Source: Scilla litardierei
Lineage: Eukaryota; Streptophyta; Magnoliopsida; Asparagales; Asparagaceae
NCBI GenBank assembly: GCA_030789695.1
Contig: CM061142.1
Coordinates: forward strand, 278,497,043 to 278,561,042
Direction: 5' to 3'
DNA: 64,000 nucleotides
A program made the translations under genes and the position numbers. How positions within the stretch are numbered: the first letter of the stretch is position 1; every line of letters starts with the position of its first letter. The notes beneath the pieces are model-generated. The model saw only the letters and a program-made list of their open reading frames with translations, searched no databases and had not been told where the DNA came from. Positions 22,641 through 35,323 of this stretch are shown here, piece after piece.

Positions 22641-25600
22641 TGTCATGGTCTCCTTTCGATCGTAAGTTTTCGTGCGCGTACTTTCCTTCCGTACGTGTAT
22701 TTTTTGTTGCCTCTTCTTGTATCCGAACCCTATGAACTGATATGCCGTTGTGACCCTCTGGAAGAGTATTAATTTGTGGAAATATTTTAGAACGCCATTT
22801 CACGGGTCGTTCTCTCACAATTTGACTTTGTATGAAGAGGCGTCGTGATTTTCACTTTCGTCGTGAGATCTTTTTATTTTAGTTTCGTTTCTCGTCGCCC
22901 TAGTCGTGATCAATCCCCTTAGTTTCGTTTCTCTCATCGACACGGACGCCCGAGTATTTTTCTCATAATTATCGGGTTCCGTTTGACCCACTTGTGCACT
23001 AATTTTCCTATTAACCAATAATTAAGCCTAAGTTTAACATGATATATTTCCCTAAGCTAGGCTCACCTTCCTTTCCCTTAACCGAACCCTACCCTCACAC
23101 ACACACTCTCTTCCATTTACCCACAACTACCCAAATCCCATTGTTGAATAGCAGATGAGGAATCTCACCATAAGTATCAAATCAAAACCAAATTGGCTAC
23201 TATTCTCACCTCTATTTCAACCTTTCTTATTTCCACTCTCATCTATTTCCCTTAGTTGTAACCCAAAACTAGCCCCGAATAGCAAAACCCAAGCTATTTC
23301 AACCCGATAAGCCCTAAGGCTGTTTTCTTCTTCACGCAACTTCCCAACGCCGCCACATCCTTCTCTTCGACCAAACCCCTTGATCTCCTCCTCCAGCCCT
23401 TCACCGACCCTGTTCCCTGTCGACCGGCCTCCATCCCTCGTCGGACCACCCCTAGCCACCAACCCCTCCGCCGGAATCTCTCCAGCTGCCGCGCAGCAGC
23501 GCCCAAGAGCACACAGCATCACCCCACAGCGCCCAGGCGCTGGCTACGGCAATCTCCGGTGCATGGCGGCCTTCTCCCCGTTTGGCGATGTCCACAACGC
23601 CGCCTGGAGCACGACAGCACCACCCAAGCGCTGTGGACGGCAACAGGCATCGCCCAAACGGCTGTTTTCGCGTAGCAGTGACCTCCTTTCCACGCGGCAG
23701 CAAACGTACGACAGCCTAGACTTTTGCACCTTCCTCTTGCGTCGCTGCGACGTCCTGCAACCTCTGTCCGTCGCTGTCCGTCACGCGGCAACCCGATAGC
23801 GTAGAGCATCTCCCCGTATCGGTAAGTGAACTTTCGTTAATACCCTAATTTCAGTTGCTTTTGTTGTTGGATCAGTTGCTTTTGTTGTTGGACAGCGATA
23901 ACAGACAGCTAACGAACTTAATAATTTGATGATGGCATGCTAAATGATAGGTTGTTAACTCGTACGCATAATCTCCTAGCAACCGTTAGTTTTGGTTGCT
24001 AGGGTAATAACATTACAAATATTTTTAGACCAGATAACATGTTAGTATCATTAATAATAGGATAATGAACAGGTGTGGACTTAATAATTGATGTTAACTT
24101 GATAATCTATAGGGTTGATAACTCGTTTACACAACTCTAGTTAACATGTAGCTTAGGTTGCTTAATAATATTTGTTGTGTATTTTCGTACTAGCTACGTG
24201 ACGTAATTCTCATGGTAGTAATTTAACGATCGTTAATAATGTTATGAAACCATCTTAGGATAGAAAACTTAATTAAAATTGGATCATTAGACGTTTTAGG
24301 GATATCGAATAATTCTAGTTCGTCGTTAAGAACTTAACTGAACACGTGATTTATTAATAGAGAAACGTCGTTTCGTATCGTTTGCGATACCAGAATCCAA
24401 CCCCTGACGTCGCTACCCGACGTCAGAGTAGCTCTCGCGTCGTGTTGAGGTAAGTCCCTTTCCGTAGGAATCACCACTCGCCTGTTAATCAACTAAAATT
24501 TGGTAACTTCTGATTGTTTGTGATTCACTAATCAAGACTAATAATTTTGGACTGTATGTTGGACTGCGTTCTGAGCACAGAGGTAGTTTGGACTCTGATT
24601 GATCGTGACTTCAAGTGTGATTGTTCATGCAAGTGATACTTGCCAGTAAATTGTTTAGGCCATGTTTTAGGCCAAATTGTGTGTTAGCATAAAAGAGACT
24701 AGGCGGTGAAATGATAGTCACCTAGACGACCTATTTGATCTAGTTTGACAACGAAACTAGATCCGACACCCTACTTGATCTAGCTTGACAACGAAGCTAG
24801 ATCCGACACCTTTACCATGCTTTCATTCATGTTGCCATGTCATGTTTAATTTCAATTAACGGTACGCACTTCAACTGCTCATCCCATGTCATGTCATGCA
24901 TCATATTGTTCTATCGTGATTGCGTAGCACATGCTACAAATATTGTAACCATTGAGGCTAGGCACCTGCTTTTGCGGGCACACCCCTATGCCAAACCAAA
25001 TACACTTCCTGGCTCGTGATCCAGAAGCAAGCTCACGTACTTGGGAAACCCTGGCTCGATACATGTGGAGGGATAGGGTTAAGCGATCACTTGAGCATAG
25101 AAGTGCGCCCGTACAGCCACTTCAGCCAAAAGGCGTAAACCCTGTGCACAAAGTGACAGGTTAGTGTTCATGAATCGTGAAATAGTGTTTTTCGTAGTTT
25201 CTGCTACGACGTGCATGCATGTTCATCATGTCATTTTAAATTGTTGCATTCTTAAAATGTCATTTCATTATATTAGAACTGCTAGTCTCTTTACTTTTAT
25301 CCTTGCACAAAAGTCCTCCGCTTTCTTTTGGGAGATTTTTGCTGACATGTGCCCTCTTCTCTTTGGGTGTCTCATGTCAGGTTCTGAGTTAGAGGTAGCT
25401 GCAGTGGGCGAGCAGTTTACAGATGTGAGTTCGAGGTACCTGCAGAGACCGAGTTTGAGGACACTGGTGACCAGTCCTAGACTCACCGGGAGTCTTTTTA
25501 GTTGTCACTTTTTAGTAGCTGCAGTTAGCTCTCGGTGCGTAGCACCTGACTCTCTTTACTTTTGTTTCGGCCATGCTTTATGCCTATTGTTCAGACTTGT

Positions 25601-25814
25601 ACTTTTGTGACTTTTCTGTGATGTTAGAATAATTTCTCGATGTTGTTGGTGGATGTTCTTTTGTTTGCTTATATCATTGTTTTGGTTTTGTCGCTATGCA
25701 AGGACCTGCCATTTGAATTTTAACAGATGCTTATCAGACTGCAGCTTCACAGCTACACGTCTGAGTGGACCTCCTCACGTCTCACCTTCCATACTTGGGA
25801 AGCGGGGCGTGACA
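22641..25814 (+). repeat. LARD-2 3' LTR
   Basis: 3174 bp from TGTCATGGTC to GGGCGTGACA. Its middle (24640-24920) and end (25435-25814) align with LARD-1 LTR, including a run of three tRNA-unrelated conserved blocks around GGCCATGTTTTAGGCC. Positions 23300-23820 are a GC-rich stretch whose overlapping open frames on both strands show no domain. A ~20-bp tandem repeat, GTTGCTTTTGTTGTTGGA, lies at 23856-23894. Confidence 0.78.
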
Positions 25815-25829
25815 GAACGTTCATGCCAT

Positions 25830-27786
25830 GGTCTCTCACCAAATCTCTATCTTACCTTTACAGTAGATGATATGTGTGACATTGAAATCCAACAAGGTCC
25901 ACTCACGTTAGTCATCAATGATTTCGAAACCCATATTTGTTTGAACTTAATGTTTTTGTTCCTATATTTGCAATGATATGAAGTATGACCAACGCATCCA
26001 CATGTAATGCACTTTGCATGAAAATTTCCTACCTTTGTTGTTTCAATGTGAACTATTCTATATTTTAATTTTTCAACATTTTTAAAACCATATCCTAGTC
26101 CTCGCTTATTATTGCCATAAAGTTGATTTCCAAGAATAATGTCCAAATTTTGTTTTCCAATAGAAAATTTCTTTAATGACAATTCTAGAATAGCGACTTT
26201 GGATTTCAAATGAGCATTTTCATTCACAAGCAAAGTACATTTACTTATAAAAGCCTTCTTATTGTCCTATTCATTCTTTTTCATGATTTTAAGCTCATTG
26301 TTTAGCATGCTCATCTTTTCATTAAGCTCTCTAATCATGTACTCGCTTTCAGTTTCAAGCTTAATTAAATCTTGTTTATACATGCTATTTCCTTTAACAA
26401 TGTAGGACAAATAAGACATTCAGCTTTTTCATGCAACCTAAAGGTCTCTTTTTCCAACAAAGCAATGGTAGAATTACAAGCTCCAAGTTTTTCTTTCAAT
26501 TCATTTGTTTTATGAAACATGTCGCAATTTTCTTGTTGTAGTTCACCGTTAGAATTTTTAAAAGCTTCTAATATGGATTCACGTTTTTCTAGAGTAGATT
26601 CTTGGTTGTCAATTTCATCTTGCATATCATTAATAGTACATTTTTGCTTATCAAGTTCAGCTTGCATTTCTTTACACAAATTCAGAAGATCAACTCTTTT
26701 AGTGCAAGATGTTACCTCATCGTGTTTTCCCATCAAGTAAACAGAGGAGTGTGCAACTTCATGCTCCTCATTCTCATCCTCAGCTTCGCTGACCATGTCC
26801 CACGTTAGCATCTTGGCTTTTCCTTTCTTCGCAGCAACATAAGCTGTTTCTTGTGTGCAATGCTTCATATAATGTACCTTCCTGTTGCATTTAAAACATG
26901 TGACATGGTCAATAACAGTCTGCTCAGAAGATTTTTTAGCAAAATTAAAGTTATTGGAACGATTAAACATGTTTTGCATTTCTGCTCTTCCTTGAGGAGT
27001 TCTGATGAATTTCCTGAAATTTCTGACCAACAGCGCCATCTCCTCATCGTCATCCTCGACATCTTCTCTAGCTCGAAGAGCTAGTGGTTTTGTTTCTTTT
27101 TCCTTCGCCTCTGGTTTCTCTCTAGCATCTATATTCTGCAGCTCAAGCTCGTGAGACATTAAATTACCTATCAAGTCCTCCACCCTCATATGAGATAGAT
27201 CTTTCGCTTCTTGGATGGCAATGACTTTAGGCCTGAACGAGCTTAGCAGCGCCCTTAAGATTTTCCTTACCTGTTCAAGGATAGAGTATGGCTTACCGAG
27301 AGAGCTAGACTTGTAGACGATATCGGTGAACCTTGCAAACATCGCAGAAATAGATTCTGATGGTAGCATGTGAAAGCACTCGTACTCTGTACTCAGCAAG
27401 ATAAGTCTAGACTCCTTCACCTGTGACGTTCCCTCATGCGTCACCTCCAGCGTATGCCATATTTCCTGCGCAGTTAGACAATGTGAGATAGGATTAAACT
27501 CAGGTTTATCTAAAGAACAAATGAGCGCATTCATGGTTTTGTTATTCAATAAAAATCGTTTTTTATCATTGTCATCCCATTTATCTTCAGGTTTCAACAT
27601 TTCAGTATCTTGTATTTTAATCATGGGATGACTATAGCCTTTTTCAACAATATTCCATATATTATAATCAACAGCTGCTAAGTAGATTTTCATTCTAGAT
27701 TTCCAATATGCATAATCTACACCATTAAATCTAGGGGGTCGTGATATGGACTGACCTTCAGCAAAAGCATAAACAATGGAATTCAT
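25830..27786 (-). pseudogene. SIRE-G Gag, minus-strand arm
   Basis: A 473-codon open frame from ATG 27786 encodes copia-type Gag, the RNA-packaging shell protein. It shows SRPPRFNGVDYAYWKSRM at the N-terminus, then LTAQEIWHTLEVTHEGTS, SISAMFARFTDIV and VRKILRALLSSFRPKV. A zinc knuckle CFKCNRKVHYMKHC (CX2CX4HX4C) lies at ~300-315, followed by a long Glu/Lys-rich coiled coil. A one-base loss at ~26375 and a TAG near 26265 break the frame; the C-terminus continues at 26233-25847 with a second knuckle CITCGCVGHTSYHC and an IWVSK tail. The gene stops at 25815 against LARD-2. No PR follows. Confidence 0.85.
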
Positions 27787-27814
27787 GGTTAGTCTAGGCT
27801 AGATCTAATAACTT

Positions 27815-27827
27815 GGCTCTGATACCA
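27815..27827 (-). promoter_or_regulatory. Primer-binding site, SIRE-G minus arm
   Basis: TGGTATCAGAGCC on the minus strand, a perfect match to the plant initiator Met tRNA complement, two bases after the LTR end. Confidence 0.9.
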
Positions 27828-27829
27828 CT

Positions 27830-29981
27830 TGTTGGATCTGGATATAAGGCTAGAGGGGGGTGAATAGTCTTATAAAGATTCTCGCGCAACCCACGAGAAA
27901 TCACACGTAGTTATAATCACATGCAGGCTAAACAATAAGCAATCACAGATGCGCAGCAGATTTACCCTGGTTCGGTCGCACCCACGACCTACTTCCAGCC
28001 CCGAACGCAAATACTATATTAGAAATGTTATCTAGTACAGCCTGTAGCTAGAGCACCCACTTTACACTCACCTGGCTCTCAGTACCTGCACTCATCAAAA
28101 TGCTCAACAAAACTAATCCTAGTATATGCTCTCACTTGACTAGTCCCAACTAGTCAAGTCCCTCTTGTCTTCCACCCACCAGACAAGGCCCCAAAAGTAC
28201 ACAAAAGTGGTAAGGTTTCCTCTATAGAGATCGTTACTACTACACACAATTAATAGTAAAAAAGTTTAGAGAATCTCAGTGTGTAGGTGTAGTCGTCTCT
28301 GTCAATAGGCACAGGCCAGCTCTCGTCTGGCAAGATGTATTTGTCTTGTCAATTCTGCAACTCAAGTTGCGGCACTCGGGTTTAAAGATCTCACGACAGC
28401 AAGCTTCCCACAAAAATCTTATGGCAGCAAGGAAGGATCCCGGCTATGGGTTTGGTTGCAGCTTCTTTCTGTTTTCCAAGATCCTTCAATTAATAAGCCA
28501 CGTCATCAATAATTAAGTGCAGCTCTACTCCATCTTAATTAATTCACCTTCTTAGTTAATGAAGTTCCTGCAAGAAACGAAATAAGTGAGGAAAAAGGAA
28601 CTCAATTCAAATAGCACTTAATTTGTGTTTATGGACAAAAAGATGGCTGCATCTTCTTTGTGCATGGTCCCTAATTAATTGTTTGCGATCTTTGCTTAAA
28701 GAAGCCACGACAGTATGAAGAGGAAGGCTCGACAATGGGATTCTTCAGCTAACTATGATCCCTCGGCAGCAGGGATGAAGATCATCGGCAATGGCTTGAC
28801 GTAGAACATGGTTGGTTGCCGACGTTGGCGTGTGGATCCTCTCGGCAACAAGTTGCTTCACGGTTGCATGTTGTGTTTGAAGTCAGCAGACTTGGATATC
28901 CACGGCAGCGAACTGAAGTTGCCACGACAGCTTGTCGAAGACGTCGTGGCCTGACGATTCACGACTGCAATGAGGAATTTCTTGGCCCTTGTGATGATTT
29001 CGCTGCAGCTGGACACGGCAATACTCGGGTCACGGCAATGGCTTGAAGAGCTCACAACAGAGGCCTAAAGCGATGATGCGGTAGCGAGGTGATCTCCGAA
29101 CGGCGTGTAATTATTTAATCAAGAGCCACGTCAATTTTTCATCTCCCGAACCGCATGGAATTATTTAATCAAGAGCCTCATGGAATTTTTGGAGGCTTCG
29201 ATTCTTTCAACCTGCTCACCCAAAAAAAGCTTTTCTCAATTAAATAATTGTAGAGATTAGAACACTAACCTTAATTGTTGCTCGCTTCCACAAATTAAAC
29301 CCCTTGTTGCATTGGCCTCCACCTTCACTCTCTCCCCGCTCCCTCTCCCTCTCCTCTTCTCTAATTTTTTGGGGACAACCGCCATTTTTTTCCTCTACAG
29401 GCGCACGAAGTTTCTTCTTGGTTGTTGCTTTAGGCCGCCCTTTTGATGTGATGCTGCTTGAAGTTTTTTTTCATCTTCCACAACCTTAACCCTAGGATCC
29501 GTCCTTCTTTATATAGCTTTGTATATCCTAACTTTTCACGTAATTACCATTATGCCATCGTGTATGTTGCTTGGCCAATGCTTAAAAAAATCCAGACGCT
29601 CCACTTGATTGGGTTAATTGCTCAAATGCTCCATTAATTAAAAGACCAGCCATGCTTCTCTCTCTCATTAAAAAATGCATCAGTTCTCTTGGCTATTTGT
29701 TTCCTCCACTTAAAACTTTGACTGCCCACATCTCTTGAGTATTTTGCTTAGCCTATAATTAAGGTCCTCTTCTTCAACAATTTAATTAGTGGTTGTCCCC
29801 TAATTAATTTTCTCTGCAACCGATGGACTAGCATGGTAGCGGCGTTGATTCTTGATGAGATGTAGAGTCGAATACTATTTGATTCAAGCTTGCCACTTCT
29901 GAAACACTTAGCACACACATCAAAACGTTTACACACATTTTTTATCATCAAACACGAACTCATCGATCGTTGTATCCAACA
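27830..29981 (-). repeat. SIRE-G LTR, minus arm (2152 bp)
   Basis: TG...CA bounded. The downstream side has the primer site and gag; the upstream side has the polypurine tract. It contains about ten short units around CCACGACAG, CCACGGCAG and CACGGCAATGG at 28360-29050. Short frames inside are shared by all SIRE-G LTR copies and are not genes. Confidence 0.88.
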
Positions 29982-30233
29982 ATCTCCCTCTTTTGATGAT
30001 GACAAACGATTATAAGATTTGCACTAACATTCCAAATAACACATCGTGACATGTGTGTGTGAAGTGTGACAATGGGAGGATGTGTATGCAACAATATAAC
30101 ACTTGATGTACAAGCATACAAGCATGCAGTGATAGTGCAATACAAACAAGCAAGGCATGCTCCTCCTATTTTCTTGCTCCCTCTTAAACATATATTCACA
30201 TACTCACATGGTCAATTATTCATTAATGCGTGC
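29982..30233 (-). other. SIRE-G 3' internal end with polypurine tracts, minus arm
   Basis: Reverse complement of 56237-56485. Contains AAAAGAGGGAGAT next to the LTR and TTAAGAGGGAGC further away. It breaks off at ~30233 where LTR sequence of the opposite orientation begins. Confidence 0.8.
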
Positions 30234-30542
30234 AGGTACTGAGAGCATATACTAGGATTAGTTTTGTTGAGCATTTTGATGAGTGCAGGTACTGAGAGCC
30301 CGGTGAGTGTAAAGTGGGTGCTCTAGCTACATGCTGTACTAGATAACATTTCTAATATAGTATTTGCGTTCGGGGCTGGAAGTAGGTCGTGGGTGCGACC
30401 GAACCAGGGTAAATCTGCTGCGCATCTGTGATTGCTTATTGTTTAGCCTGCATGTGATTATAACTACGTGTGATTTCTCGTGGGTTGCGCGAGAATCTTT
30501 ATAAGCCTATTCATCCCCCTAGGCTTAGATCCAGATCCAACG
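30234..30542 (+). repeat. SIRE-G LTR 3'-end fragment
   Basis: The last ~260 bp match the end of the plus-strand LTR. The first ~50 bp are a small tandem repeat: GTGCAGGTACTGAGAGC occurs at 30234-30250 and again at ~30284. It ends CCAACG and is followed by CTCTA and ATH ORF1, exactly as the real 3' end at 58635 is. Confidence 0.78.
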
Positions 30543-31176
30543 CTCTAGACCGCCCACAACCGCTTCACCACAGATATCTGTTGCGGCGAATTTTTCACTA
30601 TTTTTTCACGGATGCTGGGCCTGGAGCTTCCTGATGGCCTGGTGACTCCCCCTGGCCCCACGCGCCTGACTTTGGATGTGCTTGAGCACATGCACATCGT
30701 CAGGCCTATGGGGAGCTTCACTGGGCCTATCGTTTAGGCACCTACCACACGCCCCACTTGGTCATGCCTGCCCATCACTTCACCAACATAAAGCCAGTTC
30801 AGCAGAGCTGTATGATTGACAGGGTCTATCCACTTCCTGCCCTCCATGTCTTCGAGCCCCTCGGAGCACCCGTCGACGTTGATACAGAGAACTGGGTGCT
30901 CAGTGAGTCCGAGGATGAGGAGCCCGACCTGGCTGCCCTAATGGCAGCCCAACCAGCCCAGCCTGCGCACCCACTGCCACCCGAAGGCACAGCCGTCTCC
31001 ACCCCTGTCGCTGCCACCACCACCACCACCACTACTGTAGGGACCACATGGACTATCACCACCCACTGTCCTGAGGCCCCTACTTTTGTCTCCTCTGTGC
31101 CCACCCCTGAGGGCACGGTAGCCTCGTCCGCTCCCGATCCCAATGCTCTATACTTTTCAAAGCCGGTCCTTGCCAT
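30543..31176 (+). pseudogene. Duplicated segment of ATH ORF1
   Basis: Copy of 58636-59268, about ten differences. Encodes the continuation of ORF1 (LGLELPDGLVTPPGPT ... LDVLEHMHIV), a frameshift near 30725, then PAHHFTNIKPVQQSCMIDRV and a Thr/Pro-rich stretch. Unlike the right copy it lacks the TAA at the HPLPP position. It is cut at 31176 by the polypurine tract and LTR of the plus arm. It is not a separate gene but part of the rearrangement. Confidence 0.7.
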
Positions 31177-31193
31177 CATCAAAAGAGGGAGAT
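31177..31193 (+). promoter_or_regulatory. Polypurine tract upstream of the plus-arm LTR
   Basis: TCATCAAAAGAGGGAGAT, identical to the tract before the true 3' LTR (56469-56485). Finding it before an LTR followed by a primer site is abnormal for a single insertion and indicates a former tandem junction. Confidence 0.8.
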
Positions 31194-33345
31194 TGTTGGA
31201 TACAACGATCGATGAGTTCGTGTTTGATGATAAAAAATGTGTGTAAACGTTTTGATGTGTGTGCTAAGTGTTTCAGAAGTGGCAAGCTTGAATCAAATAG
31301 TATTCGACTCTACATCTCATCAAGAATCAACGCCGCTACCATGCTAGTCCATCGGTTGCAGAGAAAATTAATTAGGGGACAACCACTAATTAAATTGTTG
31401 AAGAAGAGGACCTTAATTATAGGCTAAGCAAAATACTCAAGAGATGTGGGCAGTCAAAGTTTTAAGTGGAGGAAACAAATAGCCAAGAGTACTGATGCAT
31501 TTTTTAATGAGAGAGAGAAGCATGGCTGGTCTTTTAATTAATGGAGCATTTGAGCAATTAACCCAATCAAGTGGAGCGTCTGGATTTTTTTAAGCATTGG
31601 CCAAGCAACATACACGATGGCATAATGGTAATTACGTGAAAAGTTAGGATATACAAAGCTATATAAAGAAGGACGGATCCTAGGGTTGAGGTTGTGGAAG
31701 ATGAAAAAAAACTTCAAGCAGCATCACATCAAAAGGGCGGCCTAAAGCAACAACCAAGAAGAAACTTCGTGCGCCTGTAGAGGAAAAAAATGGCGGTTGT
31801 CCCCAAAAAATTAGAGAAGAGGAGAGGGAGAGGGAGCGGGGAGAGAGTGAAGGTGGAGGCCAATGCAACAAGGGGTTTAATTTGTGGAAGCGAGCAACAA
31901 TTAAGGTTAGTGTTCTAATCTCTACAATTATTTAATTAAGAAAAGCTTTTTTTGGGTGAGCAGGTTGAAAGAATCGAAGCCTCCAAAAATTCCATGAGGC
32001 TCTTGATTAAATAATTCCATGCGGCTCGGGAGATGAAAAATTGACGTGGCTCTTGATTAAATAATTACACGCCGTTCGGAGATCACCTCGCTACCGCATC
32101 ATCGCTTTAGGCCTCTGTTGTGAGCTCTTCAAGCCATTGCCGTGACCCGAGTATTGCCGTGTCCAGCTGCAGCGAAATCAGCACAAGGGCCAAGAAATTC
32201 CTCATTGCAGTCGTGAATCGTCAGGCCACGACGTCTTCGACAAGCTGTCGTGGTAACTTCAGTTCGCTGCCGTGGATATCCAAGTCTACTGACTTCAAAC
32301 ACAACATGCAACCGTGAAGCAACTTGTTGCCGAGAGGATCCACACGCCAACGTCGGCAACCAACCATGTTCTACGTCAAGCCATTGCCGATGATCTTCAT
32401 CCCTGCTGTCGAGGGATCATAGTTAGCTGAAGAATCCCATTGTCGAGCCTTCCTCTTCATACTGTCGTGGCTTCTTTAAGCAAAGATCGCAAACAATTAA
32501 TTAGGGACCATGCACAAAGAAGATGCAGCCATCTTTTTGTCCATAAACACAAATTAAGTGCTATTTGAATTGAGTTCCTTTTTCCTCACTTATTTCGTTT
32601 CTTGCAGGAACTTCATTAACTAAGAAGGTGAATTAATTAAGATGGAGTAGAGCTGCACTTAATTATTGATGACGTGGCTTATTAATTGAAGGATCTTGGA
32701 AAACAGAAAGAAGCTGCAACCAAACCCATAGCCGGGATCCTTCCTTGCTGCCATAAGATTTTTGTGGGAAGCTTGCTGTCGTGAGATCTTTAAACCCGAG
32801 TGCCGCAACTTGAGTTGCAGAATTGACAAGACAAATACATCTTGCCAGACGAGAGCTGGCCCGTGCCTATTGACAGAGACGACTACACCTACACACTGAG
32901 ATTCTCTAAACTTTTTTACTATTAATTGTGTGTAGTAGTAACGATCTCTATAAAGGAAACCTTACCACTTTTGTGTACTTTTGGGGCCTTGTCTGGTGGG
33001 TGGAAGACAAGAGGGACTTGACTAGTTGGGACTAGTCAAGTGAGAGCATATACTAGGATTAGTTTTGTTGAGCATTTTGATGAGTGCAGGTACTGAGAGC
33101 CAGGTGAGTGTAAAGTGGGTGCTCTAGCTACAGGCTGTACTAGATAACATTTCTAATATAGTATTTGCGTTCGGGGCTGGAAGTAGGTCGTGGGTGCGAC
33201 CGAACCAGGGTAAATCTGCTGCGCATCTGTGATTGCTTATTGTTTAGCCTGCATGTGATTATAACTACGTGTGATTTCTCGTAGGTTGCGCGAGAATCTT
33301 TATAAGCCTATTCACCCCCCTCTAGCCTTATATCCAGATCCAACA
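31194..33345 (+). repeat. SIRE-G LTR, plus arm (2152 bp)
   Basis: TGTTGGATACAACG to CCAGATCCAACA. About 0.5% different from the minus-arm LTR and about 1% from the 56486-58635 LTR by hand count. Confidence 0.88.
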
Positions 33346-33347
33346 AG

Positions 33348-33360
33348 TGGTATCAGAGCC
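33348..33360 (+). promoter_or_regulatory. Primer-binding site, SIRE-G plus arm
   Basis: TGGTATCAGAGCC, perfect initiator Met tRNA complement, two bases after the LTR. Confidence 0.9.
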
Positions 33361-33388
33361 AAGTTATTAGATCTAGCCTAGACTAACC

Positions 33389-35323
33389 ATGAATTCCATT
33401 GTTTATGCTTTTGCTGAAGGTCAGTCCATATCACGACCCCCTAGATTTAATGGTGTAGATTATGCATATTGGAAATCTAGAATGAAAATCTACTTAGCAG
33501 CTGTTGATTATAATATATGGAATATTGTTGAAAAAGGCTATAGTCATCCCATGATTAAAATACAAGATACTGAAATGTTGAAACCTGAAGATAAATGGGA
33601 TGACAATGATAAAAAAACGATTTTTATTGAATAACAAAACCATGAATGCGCTCATTTGTTCTTTAGATAAACCTGAGTTTAATCCTAACTCACATTGTCT
33701 AACTGCGCAGGAAATATGGCATACACTGGAGGTGACGCATGAGGGAACGTCACAGGTGAAGGAGTCTAGACTTATCTTGCTGAGTACAGAGTACGAGTGC
33801 TTTCACATGCTACCATCAGAATCTATTTCTGCGATGTTTGCAAGGTTCACCGATATCGTCTACAAGTCTAGCTCTCTCAGTAAGCCATACTCTATCCTTG
33901 AACAGGTAAGGAAAATCTTAAGGGCGCTGCTAAGCTCGTTCAGGCCTAAAGTCATTGCCATCCAAGAAGCGAAAGATCTATCTCATATGAGGGTGGAGGA
34001 CTTGATAGGTAATTTAATGTCTCACGAGCTTGAGCTGCAGAATATAGAGGCTAGAGAGAAACCAGAGGCGAAGGAAAAAAGAAACAAAACCACTAGCTCT
34101 TCGAGCTAGAGAAGATGTCGAGGATGACGATGAGGAGATGGCGCTGTTGGTCAGAAATTTCAGGAAATTCATCAGAACTCCTCAAGGAAGAGCAGAAATG
34201 CAAAACAGGTTTAATCATTCCAATAACTTTAATTTTGCTAAACAAATCTTCTGAGCAGACTTCTATTGACCATGTCACATGTTTTAAATGCAACAGGAAG
34301 GGACATTATATGAAGCATTGCATAGAAGAAACAGCTTATGTTGCTGCTAAGAAAGGAAAAGCCAAGGTGCTAACGTGGGACATGGTCAGCGAAGCTGAGG
34401 ATGAGAATGAGGAGCATGAAGTTGCACACTCCTCTGTTTGCTTGATGGGAAAACACGATGAGGTAACATCTTGCACTAAAAGAGTTGATCTTCTGAATTT
34501 GTGTAAAGAAATGCAAGCTAAACTTGATAAGCAAAAATGTACTATTAATGATATGCAAGATGAAATTGACAACCAAGAATCTACTCTAGAAAAACGCGAA
34601 TCCATATTAGAAGCTTTTAAAAATTCTAACAGTGAACTACAACAAGAAAATTGCGACATGTTTCATGAAACAAATGAATTGAAAGAAAAACGTGTTGCTT
34701 GTAATTCTACCATTGCTTTGTTGGAAAAAAAGAACTCTAGGTTGCATGAAAAAGCTGAATGTCTTATTTGTCCTACATTGTTAAAGGAAAATAACATGTA
34801 TAAACAAGATTTAATTAAGCTTGAAACTGAAAGTGAGTACATGATTAGAGAGCTTAATGAAAAGATGAGCATGCTAAACAATGAGCTTAAAATCATGAAA
34901 AAGAATGAAGAGGACAATAAGAAGGCTTTTATAAGTAAATGTATTTTGCTTGTGAATGAAAATGCTCATTTGAAATCCAAAGTCGCTAGTCTAGAATTGT
35001 CATTAAAGAAATTTTCTATTGGAAAACAAAATTTGGACATTATTCTTGGAAATCAACTTTATGGCAATAATAAGCGAGGACTAGGATATGGTTTTAAAAA
35101 TGTTGAAAAATCAAAATATAGAATAGTTCACATTGAAACAACAAAGGTAGGAAATTTTCATGCAAAGTGCATTACATGTGGATGTGTTGGTCATACTTCA
35201 TATCATTGCAAATATAGGAACAAAAACATTAAGTTCAAACAAATATGGGTTTCGAAATCATTGATGACTAACGTGAGTGGACATTGTGGGATTTCAATGT
35301 CACACATATCATCTACCGTGTAG
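33389..35323 (+). pseudogene. SIRE-G Gag, plus-strand arm (two homopolymer frameshifts)
   Basis: The same ~640-residue Gag as in the minus arm: N-terminal SRPPRFNGVDYAYWK, UBN2-like core, knuckles CFKCNRKGHYMKHC (here with the usual Gly before His) and CITCGCVGHTSYHC, a coiled coil between them and IWVSK at the end. The frame is broken by an extra A in an A-run at ~33613 and another at ~34078. A further loss near 34240 removes a few residues before the first knuckle. The second half (34115-35323) is continuously open, including the stretch that is broken in the minus arm. The two arms therefore carry different lesions. Confidence 0.85.

Larger units (their letters stand above)
11005..25814 (+). 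mobile_element. LARD-2: non-coding LTR retrotransposon with a truncated 5' LTR
   Basis: Related to LARD-1 but in the opposite orientation and of a different subfamily: the LTR is longer (3174 bp) and only partly alignable. Internal sequence 11385-14250 plus 22245-22640 has no gag or pol. It is split by SIRE-1, whose GTGTA target duplication marks the site. The 3' LTR ends at 25814 directly against the SIRE-G minus-strand gag, so LARD-2 inserted into that gene. The left target duplication was lost with the 5' LTR deletion. Confidence 0.78.

Noticed and set aside
22641..23809. Possible captured GC-rich gene with frames on both strands (23217-23809)
   Set aside because: No splice pattern, domain or conserved frame. 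A GC-rich LTR leader explains it better; a search could reopen this.
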